NCBI GenBank assembly: GCA_963699105.1
Contig: CAVOTI010000004.1
Span: 310,001-374,000 of the forward strand
Direction: 5' to 3'
Length of the DNA: 64,000 nucleotides
Source of the DNA: Bog-756 sp963699105
GTDB lineage: Bacteria > Actinomycetota > Acidimicrobiia > Acidimicrobiales > RAAP-2
In this document: piece after piece, positions 28,042-36,219 of the stretch
Numbering within the stretch: the first letter of the stretch is position 1
How the letters are laid out: each line of letters opens with the position of its first letter
Made by a program: the position numbers and the translations under genes
The notes under the pieces: generated by a model
Told to the model about the DNA's origin: nothing
The model's input: the letters and a program-made list of their open reading frames with translations, nothing else
Database searches by the model: none

Positions 28042-28601
28042 GGCGCCGTAGCCAAATCAAGTCTAATAACACCTGCGCGGACCAAAACGGGAAGATTGTC
28101 AGATATTGCTTCGACCGAGTCACCGTGTTTGTGCTTCTTTCGCAGCTGGTCATTGGATTTACAGAAGGACTCGATTGGAGACACTCCATCTGTTCGAAGA
28201 AGAAAATCGAATGAGTATGGATCGAGCTCGACTTGCATGCCTCCTTGGCCGAGTGCGACGAAATACGCTTTGGCGTGGAGGGCGTTCCCTACTAGCTCAC
28301 CCGTTAGTCGAGCAGATAGGCGTCCCATGCTTCGTCTCAAGTTGGATTTTCCTTCGACCAGAAGCCCCGCCGCGTCCAAATCACTGAGAAGATCAGGGAC
28401 ATCGACCATGGACTCCGCGATCGCCCATGTGATGAGTTCGGTTGACCGCGGTGCCGCAGCTGCGGCAATCCAAAGTTGATAGAGATGTGGCCCCAGAAAC
28501 ACCAGGTCACCGCCCAGTCGTACGACGCCAGAGCCATCTGGGACTTTCCGAAAACCACGCACAATGCCGCCAGGAGTGCCTATCGGGAGCACGCGTCCCA
28601 T
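28038..28601 (-). CDS. Uncharacterised winged-helix-like protein of TraG-like operon
   Basis: A 187-residue soluble protein. Its start overlaps the preceding 41-codon gene (TGATG) and its stop overlaps the next gene (ATGA). The first 85 residues (VVRLGGDLVFLGPHLYQLWI, ELITWAIAESMVDVPDLLSD, LDAAGLLVEG) have the strand-helix-helix-helix-wing rhythm of PqqD-like or other winged-helix domains. The C-terminal half (YSFDFLLRTDGVSPIESFCK, LPVLVRAGVIRLDLA) may be a second such unit. That fold guess is mine and weak. Its translational coupling to the small gene and the coiled-coil gene suggests a complex. Confidence 0.55.
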   Translation of the reverse strand: MGRVLPIGTPGGIVRGFRKVPDGSGVVRLGGDLVFLGPHLYQLWIAAAAAPRSTELITWAIAESMVDVPDLLSDLDAAGLLVEGKSNLRRSMGRLSARLTGELVGNALHAKAYFVALGQGGMQVELDPYSFDFLLRTDGVSPIESFCKSNDQLRKKHKHGDSVEAISDNLPVLVRAGVIRLDLATAP

Positions 28602-28726
28602 CAGTTCGTGGTCTCCTCGAAGAAGAATGACGGCGCTATGGGCAGGGAATCACGCGCGAGATCGTGGTTGACTCCGGAGACAGGTTGTTGGAGGTGCCTC
28701 TTAAGAGCCTTCGATTCAGGCTTCAT
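28601..28726 (-). CDS. 41-residue small protein, coupled to next gene
   Basis: ATG 28726 has the ribosome site GAAGGA 5 bases upstream. The frame ends in TGA overlapping the next ATG (TGATG). The product is hydrophilic and basic at first (MKPESKALKRHLQQPVSG) with FFFEETTN at the end. It fills the gap between the TraG-like ATPase gene and the 187-residue gene, so all four genes form one operon. It could be an accessory subunit, an antitoxin-like peptide or a processed peptide. No homologue is recognised. Confidence 0.5.
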   Translation of the reverse strand: MKPESKALKRHLQQPVSGVNHDLARDSLPIAPSFFFEETTN

Positions 28727-28763
28727 TGGTGTCCTTCGCTCTGTGAGCCGCTAGTAGGGCAAC

Positions 28764-30689
28764 TCAGATGAGGGCGATCGTTTGTGGGTCCAGACTCATT
28801 CGCTCGGCAAACTGGGGAATCGAGTAGGCAAAGCTTTTCTGCACAGCGGCCGGCCTTGTTCCCATCGAGAGCACGAGCTGTTGATTGTTGTAGGCAGGTC
28901 CAGCAAGTTCTGCAGCTTCGACGAGTCGGCGCCGAGAATTGTCATTCAAGGAATCCACGTATCCCAGCTCTTCAGAGAGTCGCTCTGCAAGCCCGTCTGC
29001 CCCGCTGGGATTCATGTATATCCGGACGGCACATGACCCGAGCATCCCATTCGCATTTTCGTAGGAGGTCTGAAGTTGTCCAACACTTTGGGCAAACATC
29101 CACAACCTGAGTCCGTATTTACGGCCAATGTTGAGCGCCTCGTCGACCGGTGCCATATAACGAAGCCGAGGAAGTTCGTCGAGCATTACGAGGATGGGAG
29201 CGGCATCACGAGGTGGCACCGGTCCGCCGGTCAGAACTCGAATGTGCTGTCCGATGAACACCCTAAGAAGTGACAGATACGCTTCCACTTCATTCGGACG
29301 CACGGATATGTAGATGGTTGGATTAGTTCCGTTTCGAAGGTCCAATGGATTCCAGTCTGATCGTGCAGTCACGCGGGCTACGCGTTCACCCGTCCAAGCC
29401 CCAAGACTGGATCGGGCCGTCTGCAGGACGCTGCTCAGCGTCTTCTCGTTCATAGACTCAAGCGAAGTCGCGTGCTGTGTCATGACCCGGACATCAATCG
29501 CCATCTTGAGACCCAAGATCATGTCTTTCCAGGCCTGACCGCCGAAGAGCACGTCCAATACGGCATACATTGGCCTATCAGTCGGCCCGTTTGAGTAACA
29601 GACATAGGCGATCGCGCTTGTCAGCACAGTTCTCGCTTCATTTTCCCAAAAGGGATCCGCTGCACCGGATGGGACGATCATCATTTCGGCCAGCAGTCGC
29701 GAGTCCTCCCAAATAAAGTCCGGTTCCTGACGCACGAATGTCAATGGGTTATATTTGTGGCTGTCTTCAGGATCCAGCGGACTAAACTTGAAGACCGGTC
29801 CCACATTGGAAGACCGCCATGCGGCGGTGTTTTCATAAATATCACCAGAAACATCCAACACGATCGCGGGTCCGTTCCACATCAGGAGATTAGGAAATAC
29901 GTTGCACTGTGTCTTGCCCGAGCCAGGTGGCGCAATGGTCACTATGGAACCGTCTCCTGAGTATGAGAGCCATGTTCCGTCCGCAAATGCCCCGATGTAA
30001 AGAGGATGCGGGCTCTGCTGCGCAAAGACCGTCCCCTGTACGTCGGACGGCTTAAGCCATCCACTGCTTCCGGTGGGAGCAATCTGGTCCTTGATCTCTA
30101 AAGCTATCTGTCTGACTGCTGGAGAAGAGTTTGGGTCTGTCCCGGCAGCAGCAATGAACTGTTGCATGGCATTGAGGGTTTGCTCAACACTCATATTCCA
30201 ACGATCCATGGCAGCCGCTACAGGAGAAGCCTCATCAGCGGGAGGAAGATTGAAATGGTATTCGGTACCTACAACGGCCTTTCCGTCGCCCCAGATCAGA
30301 GCTGCCCGCCATTTCCTAAAAAGTGGGTTTTCACCATTCGCGGTGCTGTCAAGCAGCTGAGCGACTCTCAAGTATGTTAATTCGCGATTATCCATGCCCG
30401 CTAAGTTGCGGGTGATTGCACACAGGACTTGAACAGTGACCCGCTTCTTTATCGGTTTCATGCCGCGATTGGTACGGACTTGATTGTTTAGTGTGGATTC
30501 AGCCTCGTCCTGATCCTGAATCCGATCCCAATCTATGCAGATGACGGCTGCCATCGTCGCCGATTGTTGCTCAAATATTGAGTCGATAACGGCAGTTCGC
30601 TGCTCATGGGTTGGTCCCATCTGAAGCAGCCGTCGCTGGTTGGCCTCGACTTCCTCCCTTTTCCACTTCTTGAGCGAAGTTCCCCGCAC
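28764..30689 (-). CDS. Soluble VirD4/TraG-like ATPase
   Basis: A 641-residue protein of the T4SS coupling-protein/TraG superfamily. Walker A is IAPPGSGKTQCNVFPNLL (about residues 252-269), followed by IVLDVSGDIYENTAAWR as in TraG motif 2. Walker B is ILVMLDELPRLRYMAPVDEA (about 499-518), and the sensor region is GLRLWMFAQSVGQLQTSYEN. The usual N-terminal transmembrane helices of coupling proteins are missing; instead there is a soluble domain of about 220 residues (including MAAVICIDWDRIQDQDE and FRKWRAALIWGDGKAVVG). No relaxase, VirB4 or other T4SS gene is nearby. It therefore looks like the motor of a non-conjugative system. It is first in a four-gene operon. Confidence 0.75.
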   Translation of the reverse strand: MRGTSLKKWKREEVEANQRRLLQMGPTHEQRTAVIDSIFEQQSATMAAVICIDWDRIQDQDEAESTLNNQVRTNRGMKPIKKRVTVQVLCAITRNLAGMDNRELTYLRVAQLLDSTANGENPLFRKWRAALIWGDGKAVVGTEYHFNLPPADEASPVAAAMDRWNMSVEQTLNAMQQFIAAAGTDPNSSPAVRQIALEIKDQIAPTGSSGWLKPSDVQGTVFAQQSPHPLYIGAFADGTWLSYSGDGSIVTIAPPGSGKTQCNVFPNLLMWNGPAIVLDVSGDIYENTAAWRSSNVGPVFKFSPLDPEDSHKYNPLTFVRQEPDFIWEDSRLLAEMMIVPSGAADPFWENEARTVLTSAIAYVCYSNGPTDRPMYAVLDVLFGGQAWKDMILGLKMAIDVRVMTQHATSLESMNEKTLSSVLQTARSSLGAWTGERVARVTARSDWNPLDLRNGTNPTIYISVRPNEVEAYLSLLRVFIGQHIRVLTGGPVPPRDAAPILVMLDELPRLRYMAPVDEALNIGRKYGLRLWMFAQSVGQLQTSYENANGMLGSCAVRIYMNPSGADGLAERLSEELGYVDSLNDNSRRRLVEAAELAGPAYNNQQLVLSMGTRPAAVQKSFAYSIPQFAERMSLDPQTIALI

Positions 30690-31050
30690 GTCAAGTCCTC
30701 CTAATCGATGTTAGGCCCACCAAGGACTGACCGACTTAGCCAGCGACACGAAAATAATCGCGGTCTTCGTGCCAGTCAAACGTTTGTATACTTGCCCGCT
30801 TCTCGCGGCAGAGGATTCGGTAGGGGCCGCTCAAGTGACCCATGCTGTTCGGAATTGTGACACGGCGTCGGCGCGCTGTGTCGAGAACGGGACGGGCTCA
30901 GCTTCGCAGGCTGAGGACCACGGGGCCGGCACCCACTGCAAACACAGTTGAAGTTTCCAAGATGCCTTGCACTCCAAAACGTATGCCTGCCTTCAAGCGG
31001 GATTTGTGGTTGGATTCAGACGTTCACCCCAGAAGGGCTGGAGGGTGCTT
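30690..31050. other. Divergent intergenic region with repeats
   Basis: Holds the 30-bp repeat copy 30810-30839 (27 of 30 bases identical to 4449-4478) and the hairpin 30897-30915. Promoters for the divergent TraG-like operon and the following gene should lie here. Confidence 0.45.
30897..30915. repeat. Hairpin CTCAGC-TTCGCAG-GCTGAG
   Basis: A perfect 6-bp stem with a TTCG-type loop start and GAC after it. It is preceded by GAGAACGGGAC, as in the copy near 13183. Confidence 0.65.
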
Positions 31051-31623
31051 ATGCCAACGACGCGTCCCGCACGGCAGCTGTGTCCACTTTGCGTTCACGA
31101 GGATGAGGTCACGGTTGAGTTCATCGACGACGAGTGGGTGATGGCGTGCGAATCTCAACGCCATATGCCAATCGAGTGGCGCCCTCGGGAGCAGTATCAG
31201 AACTCAAGGACGGGGCGGTCCGGACTTGGCGAAGAGCTCGGCGTCTATGAGGATCTCCTGGCCTGTGTACATGGACGATCAGTCGAGTATGGAATCGTCG
31301 AATACCGGTACTCCGAGCGCAATCCGGAGACGTACAAGGCCTTGGTCGTACGCTACGGACACAAAGCGCTTGCACCAACCAAGTACTCAGCCTCGGTATT
31401 TCTGAGTCGAGCACTCGGCCAACTCTGGAGGGAGGGACTAATAGCCGGATTCTGGGCGCCGGCAACTGGCTATTGGCGGTACAACGGCGTCACTGGAGCG
31501 TATGGAGATAAAGGCACTCCGCAATCGGACGGATACATCTCCTGGGCAGAGTTTGCTGTGTCGAATCTAGGCGTGCCAGCAGGAGACTGGCCCCCGCTTG
31601 CTTACCGAGCCTCTGAAGAGTGA
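31051..31623 (+). CDS. Uncharacterised protein with N-terminal Cys pairs
   Basis: A 190-residue protein from ATG 31051. The N-terminal RQLCPLCVHEDEVTVEFIDD, with a further Cys at VMACESQRH, suggests a small zinc site. The main part is alpha/beta with many aromatic residues (VEYGIVEYRYSERNPETYKA, SASVFLSRALGQLWREGLIA, WAPATGYWRYNGVTGAYGDK) and no recognised family. It is transcribed divergently from the TraG-like operon. It may be part of the same island, since its base composition is similar. Confidence 0.5.
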   Translation: MPTTRPARQLCPLCVHEDEVTVEFIDDEWVMACESQRHMPIEWRPREQYQNSRTGRSGLGEELGVYEDLLACVHGRSVEYGIVEYRYSERNPETYKALVVRYGHKALAPTKYSASVFLSRALGQLWREGLIAGFWAPATGYWRYNGVTGAYGDKGTPQSDGYISWAEFAVSNLGVPAGDWPPLAYRASEE

Positions 31624-31683
31624 GCTGGGCTGAGGCCTTTTCAGACGGCACCAGCCCTCAGGGTTGAGGTCGATTCCGACTGC

Positions 31684-31702
31684 CTCAGCTTTGGAGGCTG
31701 AG
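31684..31702. repeat. Hairpin CTCAGC-TTTGGAG-GCTGAG
   Basis: A perfect 6-bp stem followed by GATCTGTCTCCTG, 60 bases after a gene end. Confidence 0.65.
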
Positions 31703-31856
31703 GATCTGTCTCCTGGACATCGTCTGTGCTAGCTGAAGACCTTGCAGATTCGAAGCCCCTTCTTGAATGGATGTCCACATATCCAGACCACATCTGCTGG
31801 AGCACCACTGGCGGGCTGTGTAACCTTCGGGCTTCAGCCGATCGGTGCCTCAGCGA

Positions 31857-31874
31857 CTCAGCTTGGCAACTGAG
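31857..31874. repeat. Degenerate hairpin CTCAG-N8-CTGAG
   Basis: A 5-bp stem copy of the family with one base lost at the inner right arm. Confidence 0.5.
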
Positions 31875-31990
31875 GTCCACTTTGCTGGAGCGTGGAATAA
31901 CTCAAGGTCAGGATCAAGGCCGCCACAGATACCGGTGACCATCACATGGTCGAAAGGTACCGAGCCTGGTTCCGACTAGTCGAAAGATGG

Positions 31991-33652
31991 TCAAGCAATT
32001 TCAAAGTCATGAAACTTCATTACACCAATCCAATCCCTGTTTTCTTCGCCCATTCTGTCGTCGATATCCTGTGCCACTTGCTCCAATTCTGACAACGTTC
32101 CTGCACTAAGTAGGCGTTGCTTAGCGAACTCGAGATCCCGAGCCATCCGAGAGTAAACGGCAGCATGGTGCTCATGTTGTTGATGAGTTGATACTCCCGC
32201 CACGGCCGAGAGGAGTGCAGGTAATGCGATCGCAAGAAGGGCTACCCATTTTGAGGGAGCAGTGTCCTCACGTAGCCAGACCGCATGTGCGACAGCGCCA
32301 GCCACGGTGACACTTAGGACGGCGGCCGCAAAAATGGCGAACAACAAATAACGCCGCCGATGCTTTCGACTCCCATCGTGATAGTAGCGAATTTGTTGCT
32401 GGACCCAGTACTCAGCTAGCAAATGCCGGAGGGACGCATGATTGTTTACCTCAATCGTGCCGATTTTGTTCCACACGAAGCTATAGGCTCGGCGGAGCCA
32501 ATCCTCAGTGCTATCGGATAGATTTGCGCCATTGATACCCCCCTCTCGCCGGATACCTAGTCCGACAGCCTTTAGAAATATTGCGGATCGAAATCGCTCG
32601 GCCAAGAATCTACTCTCGATCCACTGGTCATGCAGTTTGTAGTGACGGCCGATTATCACCACAAATAGTCCCATGATCAATGCTCCCGCTTCGATCGCAT
32701 AGAGGTGGGGAGATCTCGGAAAAAAGATGAGTACGGTAGCCGCCCAAAGCACGGCTGCGAAACCGATAAAAAACTCAAGAACAATACCACCCGAATACGC
32801 TTTTTGAAAAAACAACGCTCTGCGATCTGCCCAAACGTAATAAGGTCGCACCCACCTCACTAGACTTCCGAAGTCGAGCCCTGCTACCTCTTGCAGAGTC
32901 GGAAGCCGCATTGTCTCGTGAGCTATCTCATGCTCAAGACGTTTAGGGCGCAACATCCGGCTCAGTCTCGGCTGCGCATTAAACCGATCGAGACCTGACA
33001 TGGCCTTTCTAGTCAGATCCTTCGGCAAAATCTCATCGGCAGACAGACGCTCACGGTCGGCACCGGAGGCGGCAAGTCGGCTGTTGAGAGCGGTTGCGTT
33101 ACCGCAGTCCACCACCATATCGCCGCCGTCGGTCGGAAGGAGAACTATCGGAGTGCGAGATTCAAGTGCGTATCGCACAATCTCAGCCGTGCCCCCTCTA
33201 CCTCGAGGAGTCTGCCCGTCCCATAAGGCGAGAAGGACATCGCAGCGATCGACCACGTAGCGCCCGGCCCGCTCGTAGGCTTCGTCGCGATTGTCAAGTT
33301 CGTCTACGTGATTGACGACCATGGCGCGTTTAAGAAGGTCTAGGAATTCATCTCTTGATGCATCGGAGGCGAAGTCGTTTTGGTACTCAGATAGTGGTAG
33401 CGGCAGCACAACCTCAAGGCTCCCGCCTTCGCTGGCAAGTACAGCTTTTGCTACTAGCCGATCGGCTCCCTCTGCCAAGGCCGAAACCGCATTTAATACG
33501 ACGGGTGTCTCTCCAAAAATCTGTCGCACCTTTGCAAGTGCGGTGAGCACGCTCTTGTAGATGCTTCCGTTCATATCGGCTGATACCGTACGGTGTCCTG
33601 TGACTCCCACCCGGATAGGAAATGGAATGTTGGTCGACGAGGTGGGATGCAT
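31991..33652 (-). CDS. SLOG-SLATT membrane protein, putative conflict effector
   Basis: A 553-residue protein. Residues about 12-215 form a SLOG/LOG-like Rossmann domain (FPIRVGVTGHRTV, VSALAEGADRLVAKAVLA, CDVLLALWDGQTPRGRGGTA, SRTPIVLLPTDGG). The second half carries two hydrophobic helix pairs (IVLEFFIGFAAVLWAATVLI with IEAGALIMGLFVVIIG, and FAIFAAAVLSVTVAGAVAHA with VALLAIALPALLSAVAGV) flanked by helices. It ends with ENRDWIGVMKFHDFEIA, like the end of SLATT domains. In known nucleotide-centred conflict systems, SLOG senses or makes a nucleotide signal and SLATT is a predicted membrane pore effector. It follows a TIR-domain gene on the same strand by 129 bases. Confidence 0.7.
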   Translation of the reverse strand: MHPTSSTNIPFPIRVGVTGHRTVSADMNGSIYKSVLTALAKVRQIFGETPVVLNAVSALAEGADRLVAKAVLASEGGSLEVVLPLPLSEYQNDFASDASRDEFLDLLKRAMVVNHVDELDNRDEAYERAGRYVVDRCDVLLALWDGQTPRGRGGTAEIVRYALESRTPIVLLPTDGGDMVVDCGNATALNSRLAASGADRERLSADEILPKDLTRKAMSGLDRFNAQPRLSRMLRPKRLEHEIAHETMRLPTLQEVAGLDFGSLVRWVRPYYVWADRRALFFQKAYSGGIVLEFFIGFAAVLWAATVLIFFPRSPHLYAIEAGALIMGLFVVIIGRHYKLHDQWIESRFLAERFRSAIFLKAVGLGIRREGGINGANLSDSTEDWLRRAYSFVWNKIGTIEVNNHASLRHLLAEYWVQQQIRYYHDGSRKHRRRYLLFAIFAAAVLSVTVAGAVAHAVWLREDTAPSKWVALLAIALPALLSAVAGVSTHQQHEHHAAVYSRMARDLEFAKQRLLSAGTLSELEQVAQDIDDRMGEENRDWIGVMKFHDFEIA

Positions 33653-33781
33653 TCGATGCCCTTTTAACGTTGCGATTCGCTTGGTGATCGTCCTCTACCC
33701 AGCGTCCGGAAAGTGCCGCCGGTCAATGTGATTGGCACGTTGTTTCAGCCGGTAGTTCCGGGCTCCCTTAAGGAGACCACG

Positions 33782-35884
33782 CTAGAGGCCACCGTGGGAA
33801 CCGGCGGCACTGCCGACAGGAATTTGCGCTTGCTCCATCGCCGCTATCTGCTGGGCAAGCAGGTGCGAAAAGTGAGCGCTGTTGGGCTGAGTCTGGTCCT
33901 TGCTTTCGATTGTTTGAACTAGCACGTTTCCGCATTGGGCAATGCCTATCAACCAAAATACTTTGCTCGACGCGGGCAGATGGACACCACCGTCTAGCTT
34001 CCGAGAAGCGTCGAAACTGAGATTGTTAATTGTGAATTCGCAACCATCGTCGCCTGACTTAGATAATGTCACTTCGAGGTGGCTAACGTCGGATTGTTCG
34101 TAGGATAAATGTGGATTGGGATTCCAGAATTCCACAATATTGAAGGGGCATATACCGCGGTATTCGTTATAGGAGCGAAAGGCAATCGCCGCATTGGCTG
34201 CGTTAGTAAAGTAGGCTGTATTGGTCGACATCGCCGAACTGGGATCGGAAGCCATGACGATCTGTCCGGAGGACGAATATGTCGCCATATCCCCCTCCTC
34301 GTAGATTCGAATTACTCCAAGATTAGCTAGATCGCAAGGCGTGAGATGAGGTTCGGAATCAGGTTGAGGACTGTCATTGAGCCAGGTCTGTCCGAGGCCA
34401 TTGTTCTTCCAACCGGGCAAGGACAGCACGATGTTGTTCACCTCGTTGATCTGGGTCGTAGTGGGGGGCCCCGGAGCAACCGCGTCGAGTTGCCCCTTTG
34501 TGCTTTCGAGCTGCTGATATGCGGCAGTCGCGATGGGTAAGAGCTCGGTGGTTCCGAATCCGGAACTCGTTCCAGCAAGCACGTCGAGTTCAGCGACTGC
34601 GGAGCCATATTGGAAATAGGAGGCATAGAATTTGCCGTCGGGCCCAGCTGCACCGGTAGGTCCTGTAAAATCTGATATCGAATCGTCGGGATCGCTGCTG
34701 AACTCGGACAGTGGTCCATACCAATCCGCCTTGGTCCTACAGTTGGGCACCAGGGCATTGACACCTGGCTCGGGGCAAGTGTTGGCGCTACTCAAGCCGG
34801 GGGGCAATTGTAATGTGCAGCCGGCTTTCTGTTCGAGGTAAGTCAGGGAAGTTTCGGCTTGATCGGGGCTTGTGAAATAGTTGATTTGTTCCGATAGTGC
34901 CAGCCACCCATCGGCTGAAGGAATGACATCGGCCGGGGCGTAGCTTGCAAAACTTGACATCTCTGGAGCGATGAACTGCTCTGTCCCTAAGGTGCTGGCA
35001 CATCTTTGTGGGTCAATTTCGAGTGAAGCAGTGGTGGATGTCGAGGGCAGCGGCGTTGGCCCGCCGTACCAGAATCGCCCAAGAAGTTCGTCATAGTTTG
35101 GCAAAGGAGAGAAGGCCCACCTCGTTCTACCGAGGTCGGTCACCGACAGAAGAGAGCGATCGGAAGGAACTGATGTGATGTTGAGTGGTACCGATCGGAA
35201 CAGCCGGAAGTCGTTCGATGATGACGTGCTGGAGATAGACCCGGAGGAGCTCGACGTCTCAGCAACGATTCCCGCCCCGATGAGGATGACAAACATCATC
35301 CCGACAGCGAGAAGCCGTCGACGGACGGGTCTGAACCGGCGCTTTGGTGCCGCACGGTTGGAGCTCCGGTCGACTCCGTCGCCCAGTGGTAGGTGAGTCG
35401 CTTTTGATGTGGGCCCCTTCGTTCGAGAACCGGTCGTTTGGCCAGAGAGCGCAATGGAGGCTTTGGGCAGAGGGAAAGGGCTCCCTTTCAGGAATCCTTC
35501 AGCGGCGTCGGCAAGACGTATAAGGTGAACCTCGAGGGGCGGCGTGATCGCGTCGAGCCAGTGGGGTGTACTCAAAAAGTACTCGAGGCTCCCCTTGGGG
35601 AGAATATTCTCAATGCGGAATGGGATTATCACCAGGCCGCTATTTATTGCCACTTCAACCTCACGTTTGACCTGAGCGGAGCCATTAGCGTGGGAGCTGA
35701 AGACGAGAACCATTAGACGGGCGCCCTTGATGCCATGAATGATCGCCTCGCCCCAATCCGAACCTGGGACGATGTCCCGAGGCGCGATCCAACATCTGAT
35801 ATTTCTGGTCTCCAACGTGGCACAGACGGCGTCGCCTACCGATTTGTCCTCAACCGAAAAGCTTATGAAAACGTCATGTGCCAC
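33782..35884 (-). CDS. TIR domain - transmembrane - extracellular sensor protein
   Basis: A 700-residue protein. Residues 1-135 are a TIR domain (HDVFISFSVEDKSVGDAVCA, IRCWIAPRDIVPGSDWGEAI, VLVFSSHANGSAQVKREVEV, VIIPFRI). The candidate catalytic Glu is in KREVEVA (about residue 75), as in NAD-cleaving bacterial TIRs. A basic Ser/Thr-rich linker leads to one transmembrane helix (LLAVGMMFVILIGAGIVAE, about 191-209). The outer 490 residues have paired Cys and end in VFWLIGIAQCGNVLVQTIES and HLLAQQIAAMEQAQIP, resembling PknH-type extracellular sensor domains of actinobacterial kinases. A TIR replacing the kinase under such a sensor is unusual. It is first gene of an operon with the SLOG-SLATT gene. 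Confidence 0.7.
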   Translation of the reverse strand: MAHDVFISFSVEDKSVGDAVCATLETRNIRCWIAPRDIVPGSDWGEAIIHGIKGARLMVLVFSSHANGSAQVKREVEVAINSGLVIIPFRIENILPKGSLEYFLSTPHWLDAITPPLEVHLIRLADAAEGFLKGSPFPLPKASIALSGQTTGSRTKGPTSKATHLPLGDGVDRSSNRAAPKRRFRPVRRRLLAVGMMFVILIGAGIVAETSSSSGSISSTSSSNDFRLFRSVPLNITSVPSDRSLLSVTDLGRTRWAFSPLPNYDELLGRFWYGGPTPLPSTSTTASLEIDPQRCASTLGTEQFIAPEMSSFASYAPADVIPSADGWLALSEQINYFTSPDQAETSLTYLEQKAGCTLQLPPGLSSANTCPEPGVNALVPNCRTKADWYGPLSEFSSDPDDSISDFTGPTGAAGPDGKFYASYFQYGSAVAELDVLAGTSSGFGTTELLPIATAAYQQLESTKGQLDAVAPGPPTTTQINEVNNIVLSLPGWKNNGLGQTWLNDSPQPDSEPHLTPCDLANLGVIRIYEEGDMATYSSSGQIVMASDPSSAMSTNTAYFTNAANAAIAFRSYNEYRGICPFNIVEFWNPNPHLSYEQSDVSHLEVTLSKSGDDGCEFTINNLSFDASRKLDGGVHLPASSKVFWLIGIAQCGNVLVQTIESKDQTQPNSAHFSHLLAQQIAAMEQAQIPVGSAAGSHGGL

Positions 35885-36219
35885 AGGATGCGCTCCGCCT
35901 GATTGCCATCGCTGATACTAACTCGCGGGACCGCTGCGCGACCTCGGATGCGGCGGCGTGCGACGTTGGCGTGGGCAGGGCGTTCGCCAACTCTCAGATG
36001 CGCTGGTGCTAAGCGTAGGGGCGCCCGAACCGGCGGGCTTCGCCCGGCGCACATAGGCCTGGCCGACCCCGATTACCCTGTGCCTTGACCCTCTCAATGG
36101 GGCAGGTTCGGCCGTGTTCGGCACATCGCGGGCGGTCAGGATCATCGTCGCCGAACCCGAGCTTACGATCGGCGATAAATCCTCATGCAGGGGGACGGCG
36201 ATCGGGGCATCATGTAGCC
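35885..36219. other. Divergent intergenic region
   Basis: Between the TIR gene and the glutamic peptidase gene. No gene is called. Several short frames exist without initiation context. Confidence 0.35.

Larger units (their letters stand above)
31624..31990. other. Intergenic with two hairpin copies
   Basis: No gene supported. Contains hairpins at 31684-31702 and 31857-31874 and a third weak relative (CCAGCCCTCAGGGTTGAGG) near 31650. Confidence 0.45.
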
